Part shown: piece after piece, positions 16,584 through 25,026 of the stretch | How positions within the stretch are numbered: position 1 is the stretch's first letter | Layout of the letters: each line of letters starts with the position of its first letter | Source: DASYPQ01 sp036006425 | GTDB lineage: Bacteria; Planctomycetota; UBA1135; GCA-002686595 | Assembly (NCBI GenBank): GCA_036006425.1 | Contig: DASYPQ010000003.1 | Coordinates: 1 to 64,000 of the forward strand | Length of the DNA stretch: 64,000 bases | Direction of reading: 5' to 3' | Program-made: the position numbers and the translations under genes | The notes under the pieces: generated by a model | Seen by the model: the letters and a program-made list of their open reading frames with translations, nothing else | The model's database searches: none | What the model was told of the DNA's origin: nothing

Positions 16584-17590
16584 GCGCGGGAGAGCGACTG
16601 CAGCGCCCGGAACACGAGCCCCTTCGCGAGAGGCACCTTGTAGGCGTTGTGGGCGAGCGGCTCGGCGCCGCGCACGGCCGCTTCCCCCGCGGCCTTCCAG
16701 GCCGTGTCGCCCATCGCCTGGCCGACGAGCGCCGCCTCGGCCTCCGGCGCGCGCCACGGAATCGGCGCGACGCCTCCGAGCACGAGCCGCGCCTTCGAGA
16801 TCTTCCCGCCTTCGATCGCGACGCCCACGGCGACCGACGCGAGGGCGAAGTCGAACGATCCGCGCTCCTTGAACTTGAGGTACGTGCCGCGCATGCCGGC
16901 CGCGGGCGCGGGCACCGTCACGCGCACGAGGATCTCGTCCTCGGCGAGCACGTTCTCGCGCAGCACGCTGCCTTCCGTCGGCAGGGTGAAGAAGCGCTCG
17001 AGCGGCACTTCGCGCTCGCCCGCGGGTCCGCGCAACGTCGCCCGCGCCTCGAGCGCGACGAGCGCCGGAGCGAGGTCCGACGGATGCACGATGTACGAAG
17101 GTCCCCCGCCGAGGATCGCGTTGTACTTGTTGAGGCCGCTGTACGAGAAGCACTCGGAGCCGCCCTTCTTCAGGCACTTCGCGTGCTCGTTGCGGTAGTA
17201 CCAGCAGCGCGGGCGCTGGCACAGGTTGCCTCCGACCGTGCCGACGCTCCGGATCTGCGGGCTCGCGATCGACCGCGCGGCTTCGGCGAGCATCGGGAGC
17301 TTCGAGCGCACGCCCTCGTGCTCCTCGAGGCTCGTCAGCGTCGCGAGCGCGCCGATCGAGAGGGCGCCTTGCGCGTCGAACTGGATCGCGTCGAGTCCCC
17401 CGATGCCCTTGAGGTTCACGAGGACCTCGGGCTCGACGAGGTGCTCCTTCATCTCGGTGAGCAGGTCCTGGCCGCCGGCGAGGACCTGGAGCTTGCCGTG
17501 GGAGCCGCGCGCGGCGCCTTGCGTCCGCGCGCCGAGGATCTCGATCGCCTGCGCGAGCGAGGTCGGGTTCTTGAGCGTGAAAGCCTTCAT
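16580..17590 (-). CDS. Xanthine dehydrogenase-family FAD-binding subunit with [4Fe-4S] loop (PaoB-like)
   Basis: A 336-residue FAD-binding subunit. FAD-contact regions are recognisable at LAGGQDLLTEM (residues about 38-48), IGALATLTSLEEH and SIASPQIRSVGTVGGNLCQ. Immediately after the last comes a four-cysteine loop, CWYYRNEHAKCLKKGGSEC preceded by CQRPRC. This corresponds to the extra [4Fe-4S] cluster loop of E. coli PaoB, absent from classical xanthine dehydrogenases. The C-terminal domain continues to residue 336. It carries electrons from the 2Fe-2S subunit to an external acceptor. It sits between the molybdenum subunit gene (seven-base gap) and the cysteine-rich gene (ATGA overlap). Confidence 0.85.
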   Translation of the reverse strand: MKAFTLKNPTSLAQAIEILGARTQGAARGSHGKLQVLAGGQDLLTEMKEHLVEPEVLVNLKGIGGLDAIQFDAQGALSIGALATLTSLEEHEGVRSKLPMLAEAARSIASPQIRSVGTVGGNLCQRPRCWYYRNEHAKCLKKGGSECFSYSGLNKYNAILGGGPSYIVHPSDLAPALVALEARATLRGPAGEREVPLERFFTLPTEGSVLRENVLAEDEILVRVTVPAPAAGMRGTYLKFKERGSFDFALASVAVGVAIEGGKISKARLVLGGVAPIPWRAPEAEAALVGQAMGDTAWKAAGEAAVRGAEPLAHNAYKVPLAKGLVFRALQSLSRA

Positions 17591-17597
17591 CGAGCTC

Positions 17598-19736
17598 CTA
17601 TCCGACCTTCCCGAGCGCCGCGAGCACCTTGTCCGGCGTCATCGGCAGGTCGCGGATGCGCGCTCCGCAGGCGTTGAACACGGCGTTCGCGATCGCGCCG
17701 TGGCCGGGGATCACCGTCGCCTCGGCGAGGCCGATGACGCCGCGCGCGTCCTCGTCGTCGACGAGTGCCACCATCTCGGGGATCTCGAGCGGGTGCGCGA
17801 TCTTGTAATCCTCGAGATTCGCGTTGAGCGCCCAGCCGGACTGCGGGTCGATCACGCGTTCCTCGAGGAGTCCGTACGAGAGCGCCTGGACCATGCCGCC
17901 CTGGATCTGGCTCCGGATCGCCATGCGGTTCAGCGGGAGGCCGCAGTCCTGCATGCACACCATCTTCAGGACTTCGATGCGTCCCGTGAGCGTGTCGACG
18001 CGCACCTTCGCCGCCTGCGCGCCGTGGATGCCGTTCGCGGCGAGATCGGACTGGTGCGTCCCGCGCGCCGAGAGGCCTTCCTGTCCGAGCACCGCGCAGG
18101 CCTGCTGCCACGAGAGCGACTTCTTGGCGTCCTGCTCGTCCGCGACGCGACCGCCCGCGAAGCGCAGGCGCGCTTCGTCGACTCCCATCGTCTTCGCGAG
18201 GCGCTCGGCGAACATCCCGCGCAGCTTCGCGGCGCCATTCTTCACCGACGGCGCGAGCGACGCGGTCGTCGTGCTGCCGCCGGAAGGCGTCGCGCTCGCG
18301 AGGCGGCTATCGCCGATCCGCGCGACGACGGCGTCGAGCGGGAGACCGAACTCCTCCGCCACGATCGCGGCGACGTACGTCCGGACGCCGGTGCCGAGGT
18401 CCTGCGTTCCGACGCTCGCGACGACGCTGCCGTCGCGGTCGATGCGGACGTCGACTTCGCATCCGTCGCCTCCGCCGCCGCCCCAGGTCGACACGGCGAA
18501 CCCGATCCCGACGCCGATGCCGTCCGCGAGCGCGGCCGGAGCGGTCTTGTTCGGGTGATCCGGCCAGCCGATCTCGCGAGCGACCGCGTCGAGGTGCCGG
18601 CGGTAGACCGGGTCCTTCAGGTTGCGCTTGCGGAACTCGAGCGGATCGATCGCGAGCTTCGCCGCGAGCTCGTCGACGAGCGACTCCATCGCGAACGAGG
18701 CTTGCGGGTGGCCGGGCGCGCGCATCGCGCGCGCCGAGTCGGTGTGCGTGTACACGCTGCGCACGCGCACGCAGCTCTTCTCGAACGAATAGATGTACGG
18801 TCGGCCGCCCGGGAACGATCCGCCGCCCGTGCCGCCGAGCTTCGTCACGTCGCCGACGAAGCCGAGGAGCTTCCCGTCGCGGCTCGCGCCCGCGCGCAGC
18901 GTCTGCCGCGACCCGCTGCGGTTGCCCGCGGTGACGAACTCGTCCGCCCGGTCGAACATCAGGTGCACGGGCTTCCCGAGCTGCTTCGACAGCATGCAGG
19001 CCGCCTTGCCCTCGATCCCGATCCCGAACTTGCTGCCGAAGCCGCCGCCCATGTGATCGACGATCGCCGTGACCTGGGAGGACTTGAGCCCGAGCTCGCC
19101 CGGCGCGTCGTCGAGGACCGTGAACGTCCCCTGCGTCGAGCAGTAGACCGTCGCCTGGTCGCCGCCGCGGTAGTCGACGACGACGCCGTGGGTCTCGAGG
19201 CAGGCGTGGTGCTGCACCGGCAGCGTGTACGTCGCCTCGACGACCGCGTCCGCGCCCGCGATCGCGGCTTCCGCGTCCTTCGCGTCGCCCGCGACGTTCT
19301 CCTTCGAGACGTTGCCGTTCCGGCCGGCTTTCGGCGCGCCTTCCGCGGTCGCCTGCGCGTGATCGACAGCCCACGGCTTCGGCACGAGCGTGAGCACGAT
19401 CGCCCGCAGACCGTCCTCGGCCTGCTCCGGCGTGCGCGCGGCGACCGCCGCGACGGGCTGCCCGAGGTAGCCGGTCTTGCCGGTCATGAGCTCGATCACG
19501 CCTTCGACGCCCGGGATCTTGCGCGCCGGCGCCAGATCGAGCGTCACCTCCGCGCACGGGAGCGGGCAGCAGAGGACGCGCGCGTACAGCATCCCGGGCA
19601 GGCGGACGTCGTGCGTGTAGCGCGCGCGGCCGCTGACCTTGGCGGGCCCGTCGACGCGCGGGAGATCGTGGTTCAGGACGGTGAGCTCGGCGCGCGGAGG
19701 CCACGCCGCTGCACTCGGGGGCTTGCGCTCGGCCAT
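17598..19736 (-). CDS. Xanthine dehydrogenase/aldehyde oxidoreductase molybdenum-binding subunit (PaoC-like)
   Basis: A 712-residue catalytic subunit. The N-terminal hammerhead region includes DLPRVDGPAKVSGRARYTHD and the cofactor domains contain DHMGGGFGSKFG, MRAPGHPQASFAMESLVDE and VGTQDLGTGVRTYVAAIVAE. The GLAEAT segment near the C-terminus matches the GxGE position, so the catalytic glutamate appears retained. The enzyme should hydroxylate aldehydes or N-heterocycles using water. The ATG overlaps the 2Fe-2S gene stop by one base (TGATG). It has no export signal of its own, so export would ride on the Tat signal of the small subunit, as in PaoABC. Substrate unknown. Confidence 0.85.
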   Translation of the reverse strand: MAERKPPSAAAWPPRAELTVLNHDLPRVDGPAKVSGRARYTHDVRLPGMLYARVLCCPLPCAEVTLDLAPARKIPGVEGVIELMTGKTGYLGQPVAAVAARTPEQAEDGLRAIVLTLVPKPWAVDHAQATAEGAPKAGRNGNVSKENVAGDAKDAEAAIAGADAVVEATYTLPVQHHACLETHGVVVDYRGGDQATVYCSTQGTFTVLDDAPGELGLKSSQVTAIVDHMGGGFGSKFGIGIEGKAACMLSKQLGKPVHLMFDRADEFVTAGNRSGSRQTLRAGASRDGKLLGFVGDVTKLGGTGGGSFPGGRPYIYSFEKSCVRVRSVYTHTDSARAMRAPGHPQASFAMESLVDELAAKLAIDPLEFRKRNLKDPVYRRHLDAVAREIGWPDHPNKTAPAALADGIGVGIGFAVSTWGGGGGDGCEVDVRIDRDGSVVASVGTQDLGTGVRTYVAAIVAEEFGLPLDAVVARIGDSRLASATPSGGSTTTASLAPSVKNGAAKLRGMFAERLAKTMGVDEARLRFAGGRVADEQDAKKSLSWQQACAVLGQEGLSARGTHQSDLAANGIHGAQAAKVRVDTLTGRIEVLKMVCMQDCGLPLNRMAIRSQIQGGMVQALSYGLLEERVIDPQSGWALNANLEDYKIAHPLEIPEMVALVDDEDARGVIGLAEATVIPGHGAIANAVFNACGARIRDLPMTPDKVLAALGKVG

Positions 19737-20389
19737 CACTTGCCTCCCTTGGAGAGCTGCGTCGCCGCTTCGAGCGCCGCGGCGAAGATCTGCGGTTGCG
19801 TCCCGCAGCGGCAGGCGTTGCCGGCGCACCCCGCGCGGATCTCCGCGAGTCCGGCGCGCGGATTCTTCTCGAGGCAGGCCTGGATCGCCATCACGAACCC
19901 CGGCGTGCAGAAGCCGCACATCGACGCGTCGTGTTTCCAGAACGACGCCTGGAGCGGCGCGAGCGCCGCGGGAGACCCGAGGCCCTCGATCGTGCGGATC
20001 TTCCGGCCGCGCAGGTCGACCGCGAGGAGCATGCAGGCGTACGCCGGCCGTCCGTCGACGTGGACCGTGCACGCGCCGCACTGTCCGCGGTCGCAGACGA
20101 GCTTCGCGCCCGTCAAGGGCGGCTCGAGGCGATCGCGCAGCGCGCCGAGCAGCGTCGTCCGCGGCTCGACCTTCACCTTGCGCGGCTCGCCATTGATCTC
20201 GAGCGCGATCTCGACCTCGCCCGAGAGCTCCTCGACGTCTCCGGCGGCGGCACCCTCCTCGCCGAGCGTGCCGGCCAGGAGGCCCTGTGCGATCACGCCT
20301 CCGGTGGCGACGCCCCCCGCGCCCTTCAAGAAGTTGCGGCGCGAGAGCGGCGAGGGATTCGGATCCCCGGTCTTCGACGTTCGTGACAT
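19736..20389 (-). CDS. Tat-exported 2Fe-2S subunit of aldehyde oxidoreductase (PaoA-like)
   Basis: A 217-residue protein. The N-terminus carries a Tat signal, SRRNFLKGAGG (residues 17-27), then a hydrophobic stretch to about residue 42. The mature part has a plant-type ferredoxin domain (cysteines in CDRGQCGACTVHVDG and the later YACML) and a second four-helix 2Fe-2S domain (CGFCTPGFVMAIQA and CAGNACRCG). This is the standard two-cluster small subunit of the xanthine dehydrogenase family. It is the first gene of the operon, with AGGAGG before the ATG and a TAGACT -10-like hexamer 19 bases upstream. Export of the assembled, cofactor-loaded heterotrimer to the periplasm is expected. Confidence 0.88.
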   Translation of the reverse strand: MSRTSKTGDPNPSPLSRRNFLKGAGGVATGGVIAQGLLAGTLGEEGAAAGDVEELSGEVEIALEINGEPRKVKVEPRTTLLGALRDRLEPPLTGAKLVCDRGQCGACTVHVDGRPAYACMLLAVDLRGRKIRTIEGLGSPAALAPLQASFWKHDASMCGFCTPGFVMAIQACLEKNPRAGLAEIRAGCAGNACRCGTQPQIFAAALEAATQLSKGGK

Positions 20390-20407
20390 CGCTCCTCCTG
20401 GGTCGGA

Positions 20408-20413
20408 AGTCTA
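20408..20413 (-). promoter_or_regulatory. TAGACT -10-like element of oxidoreductase operon
   Basis: Minus-strand CCTAGACT sits 19 bases before the ATG at 20389, upstream of an AGGAGG ribosome binding site. It is one of the clearest examples of the recurrent hexamer. The 165-base region to the divergent importer operon also holds plus-strand TATCCT (20468-20473), about 82 bases before that gene. Confidence 0.4.
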
Positions 20414-20467
20414 GGTGCGCCGCGTGCGGAGGGCGAGCCCCGCGTTGGCCGCGCCCCGGCGCTCCGC

Positions 20468-20473
20468 TATCCT
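20468..20473 (+). promoter_or_regulatory. TATCCT -10-like element upstream of importer operon
   Basis: GCTATCCT on the plus strand, 82 bases before the GTG start at 20555, matches the hexamer before the radical SAM gene. It would give a leader of about 75 bases with no obvious hairpin. Confidence 0.3.
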
Positions 20474-20554
20474 ACCTGCGCATTCATCCCCTCCGACCGT
20501 CGACCCATCCCCGGTCGGGCGCCCTGTTCACGTCCGCCGGAGAAAAGGAATGCC

Positions 20555-21442
20555 GTGAAGTTCGACATCGCCCGCCGTTCCCTCTTCGTCCTCGCATTGT
20601 CCCTCGTCGTCGCCGCCGGTGCCCCGGGCGACCAGAAGCCCAAGGTGCTGCGCTTCACGGGGATCCCGAACGACAACACGACCGAGCTCAAGGCGAAGTA
20701 CACGCCGCTCGCCCAGCACCTCTCGAAGGTCCTCTCGATCCAGGTCGAGTACGTCCCGTCCGCCGACTACAACGCCTCGGTCGACGGCTTCAAGAACGGC
20801 GACATCCAGCTGTGCTGGTTCGGCGGGCTCACGGGCCTCCAGGCCCGCGCCGCGGTCCCGGGCGCGCGCGTGATCGCGTGCGGCAAGATCGACAAGCAGT
20901 TCCACAGCTACTTCATCGCGAACAAGAGCCTCGGCCTCGAGAAGAGCAAGGACTTCCCGATGGCGCTCAAGGGCAAGAAGTTCACGTTCGGCTCGGCGAG
21001 CTCGACCTCCGGGCGCCTGATGCCCGAGTACTTCATCCGCAAGCTCGGCGGACAGAGCCCTAAGGACTTCTTCGGCGCCGAGATGAACTTCTCCGGCTCG
21101 CACGACAAGACGGCGAAGCTCGTCGAGGCCGGGACGTTCGACGCCGGCGCGATGGATTTCGCCACCTACGACCGGATGGTGAAGGAGAAGAAGCTCGACC
21201 CCGCGATCTGCCAGGTCGTGTGGGTGAGCCCGGACTACCCCGACTACCACTTCTGCGTGCACCCGAGTCTCGACACGACGTTCGGCGCGGGCTTCACGGA
21301 CAAGCTGCAGGCCGCGCTCGTCGCGATCGACGATCCGGCCCTCCTCGCCGGGATGAACCGGCCCGAGGGTCTGATCCCGGCCAAGAACGAGGATTTCGAC
21401 ACGCTGAAGGCTGCCGCGATCGACGCCGGTGTCATGCGCTGA
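20555..21442 (+). CDS. PhnD-like ABC transporter substrate-binding protein (phosphonate/selenate type)
   Basis: A 295-residue periplasmic binding protein starting with GTG 20555, preceded by AAAAGGAA. The signal peptide is residues 1-23 (ending VVAAGAPG). The mature part has PhnD-family features: LRFTGIPNDNTTELKAKYTP, the VEYVPSADYNASVDGF strand, LCWFGGLTGLQARA, and FGSASSTSGRLMPEYF. By recall, this wording (GIP-N near the N-terminus, CWFGG, SSTSG) is closer to the branch often labelled putative selenate binding protein than to E. coli PhnD, but binding specificity cannot be read reliably. It heads a four-gene importer operon, with the ATPase overlapping by 14 bases. Confidence 0.8.
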   Translation: MKFDIARRSLFVLALSLVVAAGAPGDQKPKVLRFTGIPNDNTTELKAKYTPLAQHLSKVLSIQVEYVPSADYNASVDGFKNGDIQLCWFGGLTGLQARAAVPGARVIACGKIDKQFHSYFIANKSLGLEKSKDFPMALKGKKFTFGSASSTSGRLMPEYFIRKLGGQSPKDFFGAEMNFSGSHDKTAKLVEAGTFDAGAMDFATYDRMVKEKKLDPAICQVVWVSPDYPDYHFCVHPSLDTTFGAGFTDKLQAALVAIDDPALLAGMNRPEGLIPAKNEDFDTLKAAAIDAGVMR

Positions 21443-22226
21443 GCCGGACGGGCGCACGACGCCCGTCTTCGAGCTCGACCGAACGAGCGTCCTCTACGAC
21501 GGCCACGCCGCGCTCGCGGACGCGCATCTGCGCGTCGAGCGCGGCGAGGCCGTCGCCCTCGTCGGGCCGAGCGGCGCCGGGAAGACGACGCTCCTGCGCC
21601 TCCTGTGCGCGGCCGTGACGCCGACGAGCGGCCGCGTCCTCGTCGCGGGCCAGGACCTCGAAGCGCTCTCCCAACGGAAGCTGCAGGGATTGCGCGCGCG
21701 GATCGGATTCGTGCACCAGGACCTCGCGCTCGTGCCCAACCTGCGGGTCTCGCAGAACGTCATCGCGGGCAGTCTCGGCTCGCTCGGGTTCCTCCGTTCC
21801 GTGCGCGCGATGCTCCTCCCCTCCTCGCGCGAGCTCGATCGCGCGTCGGGGATCCTCGAGCGCGTCGGCATCGGCGAGAAGCTCTTCCAGCGCACCGATT
21901 CCCTCTCCGGCGGCCAGAGGCAACGCGTGGCGATCGCGCGCGCGCTGTACCAGGAGCCCTGGGCGATCCTGGCAGACGAGCCGGTCTCGTCCGTCGATCC
22001 GGCGCGCGCGCGGGACACCGTCGCCCTGCTCCGGGACCTGTGCGCCGAACGGGGCCTGACGCTGATCGTCAGCCTCCACGACCTCCAGCTCGCGCGCGAG
22101 ATCCTGCCGCGGCTCGTCGGCCTGCGCGGCGGACGGATCGTCTTCGATCGGTCCACGCAGGCGGTCTCCGAGCAGGACTTCCGCGAGCTGTACCGGCTGG
22201 AAGGACGCGGACCCGATGGGGCTTGA
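21429..22226 (+). CDS. ABC importer ATPase, PhnC-like
   Basis: A 265-residue ATPase. Walker A is GPSGAGKTT (residues about 43-51), the signature is LSGGQRQRVAIARAL, and Walker B is ILADEPVSSVDP followed by the switch histidine in VSLHDL. The closest family by pattern is PhnC of the phosphonate type. GTG at 21429 is the only start before Walker A with suitable length. It overlaps the binding-protein gene by 14 bases, and the first permease gene starts 11 bases before its end. It energises uptake through the two permeases downstream. Confidence 0.88.
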   Translation: MSCAEPDGRTTPVFELDRTSVLYDGHAALADAHLRVERGEAVALVGPSGAGKTTLLRLLCAAVTPTSGRVLVAGQDLEALSQRKLQGLRARIGFVHQDLALVPNLRVSQNVIAGSLGSLGFLRSVRAMLLPSSRELDRASGILERVGIGEKLFQRTDSLSGGQRQRVAIARALYQEPWAILADEPVSSVDPARARDTVALLRDLCAERGLTLIVSLHDLQLAREILPRLVGLRGGRIVFDRSTQAVSEQDFRELYRLEGRGPDGA

Positions 22227-23103
22227 GGCGCGCGCGACGCTGCGCCGGCCGTTCGCGATCGGCCGCAGGGGCTTCGTGGTGCTCGCGATCGTCCTCTCCG
22301 CGGTCGCCGCCCTCGTCGTGCTCGACGCGCCGTTCCGGGCTCTCCTCCCCCAGCGCGGCGGCTTCGCGATCGTGCGCGCCTTCTTCGCGGCGATGTTCCA
22401 CCCCGCGATCGGCTACGAGACCGCGGTGCCCGCCGGAACGCCGTCGCTCCTCGCGGAGGCGCTGGCTGCGGCGCGGCGCACGGTCGTGTTCGCGGCCGCG
22501 GCGATGAGCCTCGCGATCGTCGCGGGCTTCGTGCTCGGCTTCTTCGCGTCGACGGCGTGGTGGCGCGACCCCGCCGTCGGCGGCGCGGGAGCGCGCCGGC
22601 GCGGACGCCGCGCGCTCGCCGGGACGGTGTGGGCCGCGACCCGCGTCCTGATCGTCGGCATGCGCTCCGTGCACGAGCTCCTCTGGGCGGTGATCTTCCT
22701 CGCCGCCTTCGGCCTGAACACGGCCTCGGCGGTCCTCGCGATCGCGATCCCGTACGCGGGCACGCTCGCCAAGGTGTTCTCCGAGATGATCGACGAAGCG
22801 CCGCGGGACTCGGCGATCGCGATGCAGGCGGCCGGAGCCGGGGCGGCGCAGGCGTTCTGCTTCGGGCTGCTCCCGCGCGCGCTGCCCGACATGTGCGCGT
22901 ACTCGTTCTACCGCTTCGAGTGCGCCGTGCGCTCGTCGGCGGTGCTCGGGTTCTTCGGCTTCCCGACGCTCGGGTACTCGATCTCCGCGGCGTTCGAGAA
23001 CCTGCACTACTCCGAGGTCTGGACCTACCTCGACGTCCTCGCCGTTCTCGTCGTCGCGATCGAGATCTGGAGCGGCTCGCTGCGGCGGAGGTTCGTCGCA
23101 TGA
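22216..23103 (+). CDS. ABC importer permease, PhnE-like (first)
   Basis: A 295-residue inner-membrane protein with about six hydrophobic segments. These include RGFVVLAIVLSAVAALVVLD (about 18-37), VVFAAAAMSLAIVAGFVLGFF and VHELLWAVIFLAAFGLNTA. A cytoplasmic loop with GTLAKVFSEMIDEAPRDSAIAMQAAGA corresponds to the EAA-type coupling loop that contacts the ATPase. It resembles PhnE. Its start lies inside the ATPase gene and its stop overlaps the next permease start (ATGA), so expression is tightly linked. Confidence 0.82.
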   Translation: MGLEARATLRRPFAIGRRGFVVLAIVLSAVAALVVLDAPFRALLPQRGGFAIVRAFFAAMFHPAIGYETAVPAGTPSLLAEALAAARRTVVFAAAAMSLAIVAGFVLGFFASTAWWRDPAVGGAGARRRGRRALAGTVWAATRVLIVGMRSVHELLWAVIFLAAFGLNTASAVLAIAIPYAGTLAKVFSEMIDEAPRDSAIAMQAAGAGAAQAFCFGLLPRALPDMCAYSFYRFECAVRSSAVLGFFGFPTLGYSISAAFENLHYSEVWTYLDVLAVLVVAIEIWSGSLRRRFVA

Positions 23104-24029
23104 CACCCCGCGTCGAAGCCCTGCACCGGCGGCGCCCGCGGAGCCGTCTCGTGCGCTGGAGCCTGGTCGCCCTCCTCGCGATCGCGGTCTGGTCCTGGAC
23201 CAGCGGCGACATCGACGTCGCCGATCTCCTGAGCGCGCGCAGGCTTGAGAATCTCAGGAGCTTCCTCCGCGACGACGCGCAGCCCTATCCGTTCCACGAC
23301 CATCCGTTCGCGTGGTCGACGCTGGCGAGCTGGGCGGGAGGGCTGCTCGCGAGCCGCGGCATCTCGGGATCGATCCAGACGCTGGCGATCTCCGTGGTCG
23401 CGATCACGCTGTCCGCGATCGGCGCCGCTTTCCTCGCGCCGCTCGCCGCGCGCAATCTCGCGGCGAGCCGCCCCTTCGCGCCGTACTCCGGCCCCTCGCG
23501 GGCCGTCGCGGGACGCGAGAGGGCGCGCGCGGCGGCCTGGCGCGCGTTGACGACCGCGACGCGGGCGGTCCTCGTCTTCCTGCGCGCGATCCCGGAGTAC
23601 ATCTGGGCGTTCCTCTTCCTCGCGATGCTCGGGCCGAGCGCCTGGCCCGCCGTCCTCGCGCTCGGGATCCACAACGCGGGGATCCTCGGGAAGCTCGGCG
23701 CCGAAACGGTGGAGAACCTCGAAGCGGCGCCGCTGCGTTCCCTGCGCTGGCTCGGGAGCAGCCGTCTCGCGATCGCGCTCTTCGCCGTCGCGCCGCTCGC
23801 GCTGACGCGGTTCCTTCTCTATTTCTTCTACCGGTTCGAGACGTGCGTCCGCGAGGCGACCGTGCTCGGCCTCCTCGGCGTCGTTTCTCTCGGGTACTGG
23901 ATCCAGGACGCCCGCGCGCGCCATTTCTACGACGAGATGCTGTTCTTCGTCGCGCTCGGCGCGTTGATCGTCCTGGCCGGGGACGTCCTCTCCGCGGTCG
24001 CCCGCGCGTTCCTGCGGCGCGCGATCTGA
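23100..24029 (+). CDS. ABC importer permease, PhnE-like (second)
   Basis: A 309-residue permease, start ATG 23100 overlapping the previous stop by ATGA. After a basic N-terminus it has a membrane segment (LVALLAIAVWSW), a periplasmic loop, and a core with ISGSIQTLAISVVAITLSAIGAAFL and FLRAIPEYIWAFLFLAML. A coupling loop with AGILGKLGAETVENLEAAPLRSLRWLG completes it. It pairs with the first permease as a heterodimer rather than the homodimer more usual when only one phnE exists. No further importer gene follows; the next operon begins after 55 bases with its own promoter. Confidence 0.82.
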   Translation: MTPRVEALHRRRPRSRLVRWSLVALLAIAVWSWTSGDIDVADLLSARRLENLRSFLRDDAQPYPFHDHPFAWSTLASWAGGLLASRGISGSIQTLAISVVAITLSAIGAAFLAPLAARNLAASRPFAPYSGPSRAVAGRERARAAAWRALTTATRAVLVFLRAIPEYIWAFLFLAMLGPSAWPAVLALGIHNAGILGKLGAETVENLEAAPLRSLRWLGSSRLAIALFAVAPLALTRFLLYFFYRFETCVREATVLGLLGVVSLGYWIQDARARHFYDEMLFFVALGALIVLAGDVLSAVARAFLRRAI

Positions 24030-24048
24030 AGGCGGCGCGGACGAGGGC

Positions 24049-24078
24049 TGGACGGCGATCCACTTTGTGACATAAAGT
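24049..24078 (+). promoter_or_regulatory. Leaderless promoter with palindromic operator
   Basis: TAAAGT (24073-24078) lies six bases before the ATG at 24085, with TGGACG (24049-24054) 18 bases upstream as a possible -35. Overlapping the -10 is the palindrome ACTTT-GTGACAT-AAAGT (24062-24078). The placement suggests a repressor site controlling the four-gene ABC operon. The regulator is not in the window. Confidence 0.5.
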
Positions 24079-24084
24079 ACATCG

Positions 24085-25026
24085 ATGGGCAAAGAGTCGA
24101 TCGTCGAGATCCGGGGTCTCGAGAAGCGCTACGGCCCGGTGCGCGCGCTCGCGGGACTCACGCTCGCGCTCTCGCCCGGGCCGACCGGACTCCTCGGGCC
24201 GAACGGCGCGGGAAAGACGACGCTGATCAAGCTCCTGCTCGGACTTCTCCGTCCCGACGCGGGCGAGGCGCGCGTCGCCGGCTGCGATCCCACGACGGCG
24301 CGGGGCCGCCTCGCGCTCCGGCGCTCCGTCGGATACATGCCGGAGAACGACTGCCTCCTGCCCGGCCTCACCGGGCTCGAGACCGTCGCGACGCTCGGTC
24401 GGCTCACGGGGCTCTCCGGCGAAGACTCCCAGTCGAGATCCCACGAGGTCCTCGATTACGTCGGGATCGAGGAGGCGCGCTACCGGCTCGCCGACGAATA
24501 CTCGAGCGGCATGAAGCAGCGCCTCAAGCTCGCGCAGGCCCTCGTGCACGATCCCGCGCTGCTCCTCCTCGACGAGCCGACGAGCGGTCTCGACCCGAAA
24601 GGGCGGCGCCACATGCTCGATCTCGTCCACGATCTCGGCCACGGCCAGGGAAAGAGCGTGCTCCTGTGCTCGCACCTCTTGCCGGACGTCGAACGCACCT
24701 GCGATCACGTCGTCGTGCTCCGGAAAGGCAGCGTCGCGATCGCGGGTCCGATCCAGGAGCTGACGCGCGTCGAAGGTCGCCGCGTGCGTCTCGACGTCCT
24801 CGGGGATCGGGCGGCGTTCGCGCGCCGCCTCGCCGAGTCGGGCTTCGCCCACGACGCGGACGCCGACGGGCGCCTCCTCGTGCGGCTCGACGGCCGGGCC
24901 GAGGACGCCGACGAGCTGTTCGCGCTGGCCGCGTCGTCCGGAGCGACGCTCCGCGGCGTCGAGAAAGTGCGGTCGTCGCTCGAGCAGGTCTTCGTCGCCG
25001 GCATGGGCGCGGAGGAGACGGCGTGA
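24085..25026 (+). CDS. ABC transporter ATPase (first of two in operon)
   Basis: A 313-residue ATPase of the drug/CcmA (DRA) type. Walker A is GPNGAGKTTLIK, signature YSSGMKQRLKLAQAL, Walker B LLLLDEPTSGLDPKG, followed by CSHLLPDVERTCDH. The C-terminal extension of about 90 residues (after residue 225) is typical of exporters that pair with ABC-2 permeases. It is probably leaderless: a promoter-like element lies six bases before the ATG. Coupled by GTGA to its cognate permease. Substrate unknown. Confidence 0.88.
   Translation: MGKESIVEIRGLEKRYGPVRALAGLTLALSPGPTGLLGPNGAGKTTLIKLLLGLLRPDAGEARVAGCDPTTARGRLALRRSVGYMPENDCLLPGLTGLETVATLGRLTGLSGEDSQSRSHEVLDYVGIEEARYRLADEYSSGMKQRLKLAQALVHDPALLLLDEPTSGLDPKGRRHMLDLVHDLGHGQGKSVLLCSHLLPDVERTCDHVVVLRKGSVAIAGPIQELTRVEGRRVRLDVLGDRAAFARRLAESGFAHDADADGRLLVRLDGRAEDADELFALAASSGATLRGVEKVRSSLEQVFVAGMGAEETA

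Noticed and set aside
17226..20414. A 1062-codon open frame opposite the molybdenum oxidoreductase genes
   Set aside because: The minus-strand products carry complete family motifs and coupled junctions. The plus-strand frame has none and crosses gene borders.
20473..20555. A riboswitch in the leader of the PhnD-like operon
   Set aside because: The leader is about 80 bases and shows no stable multi-stem structure or known aptamer motif.
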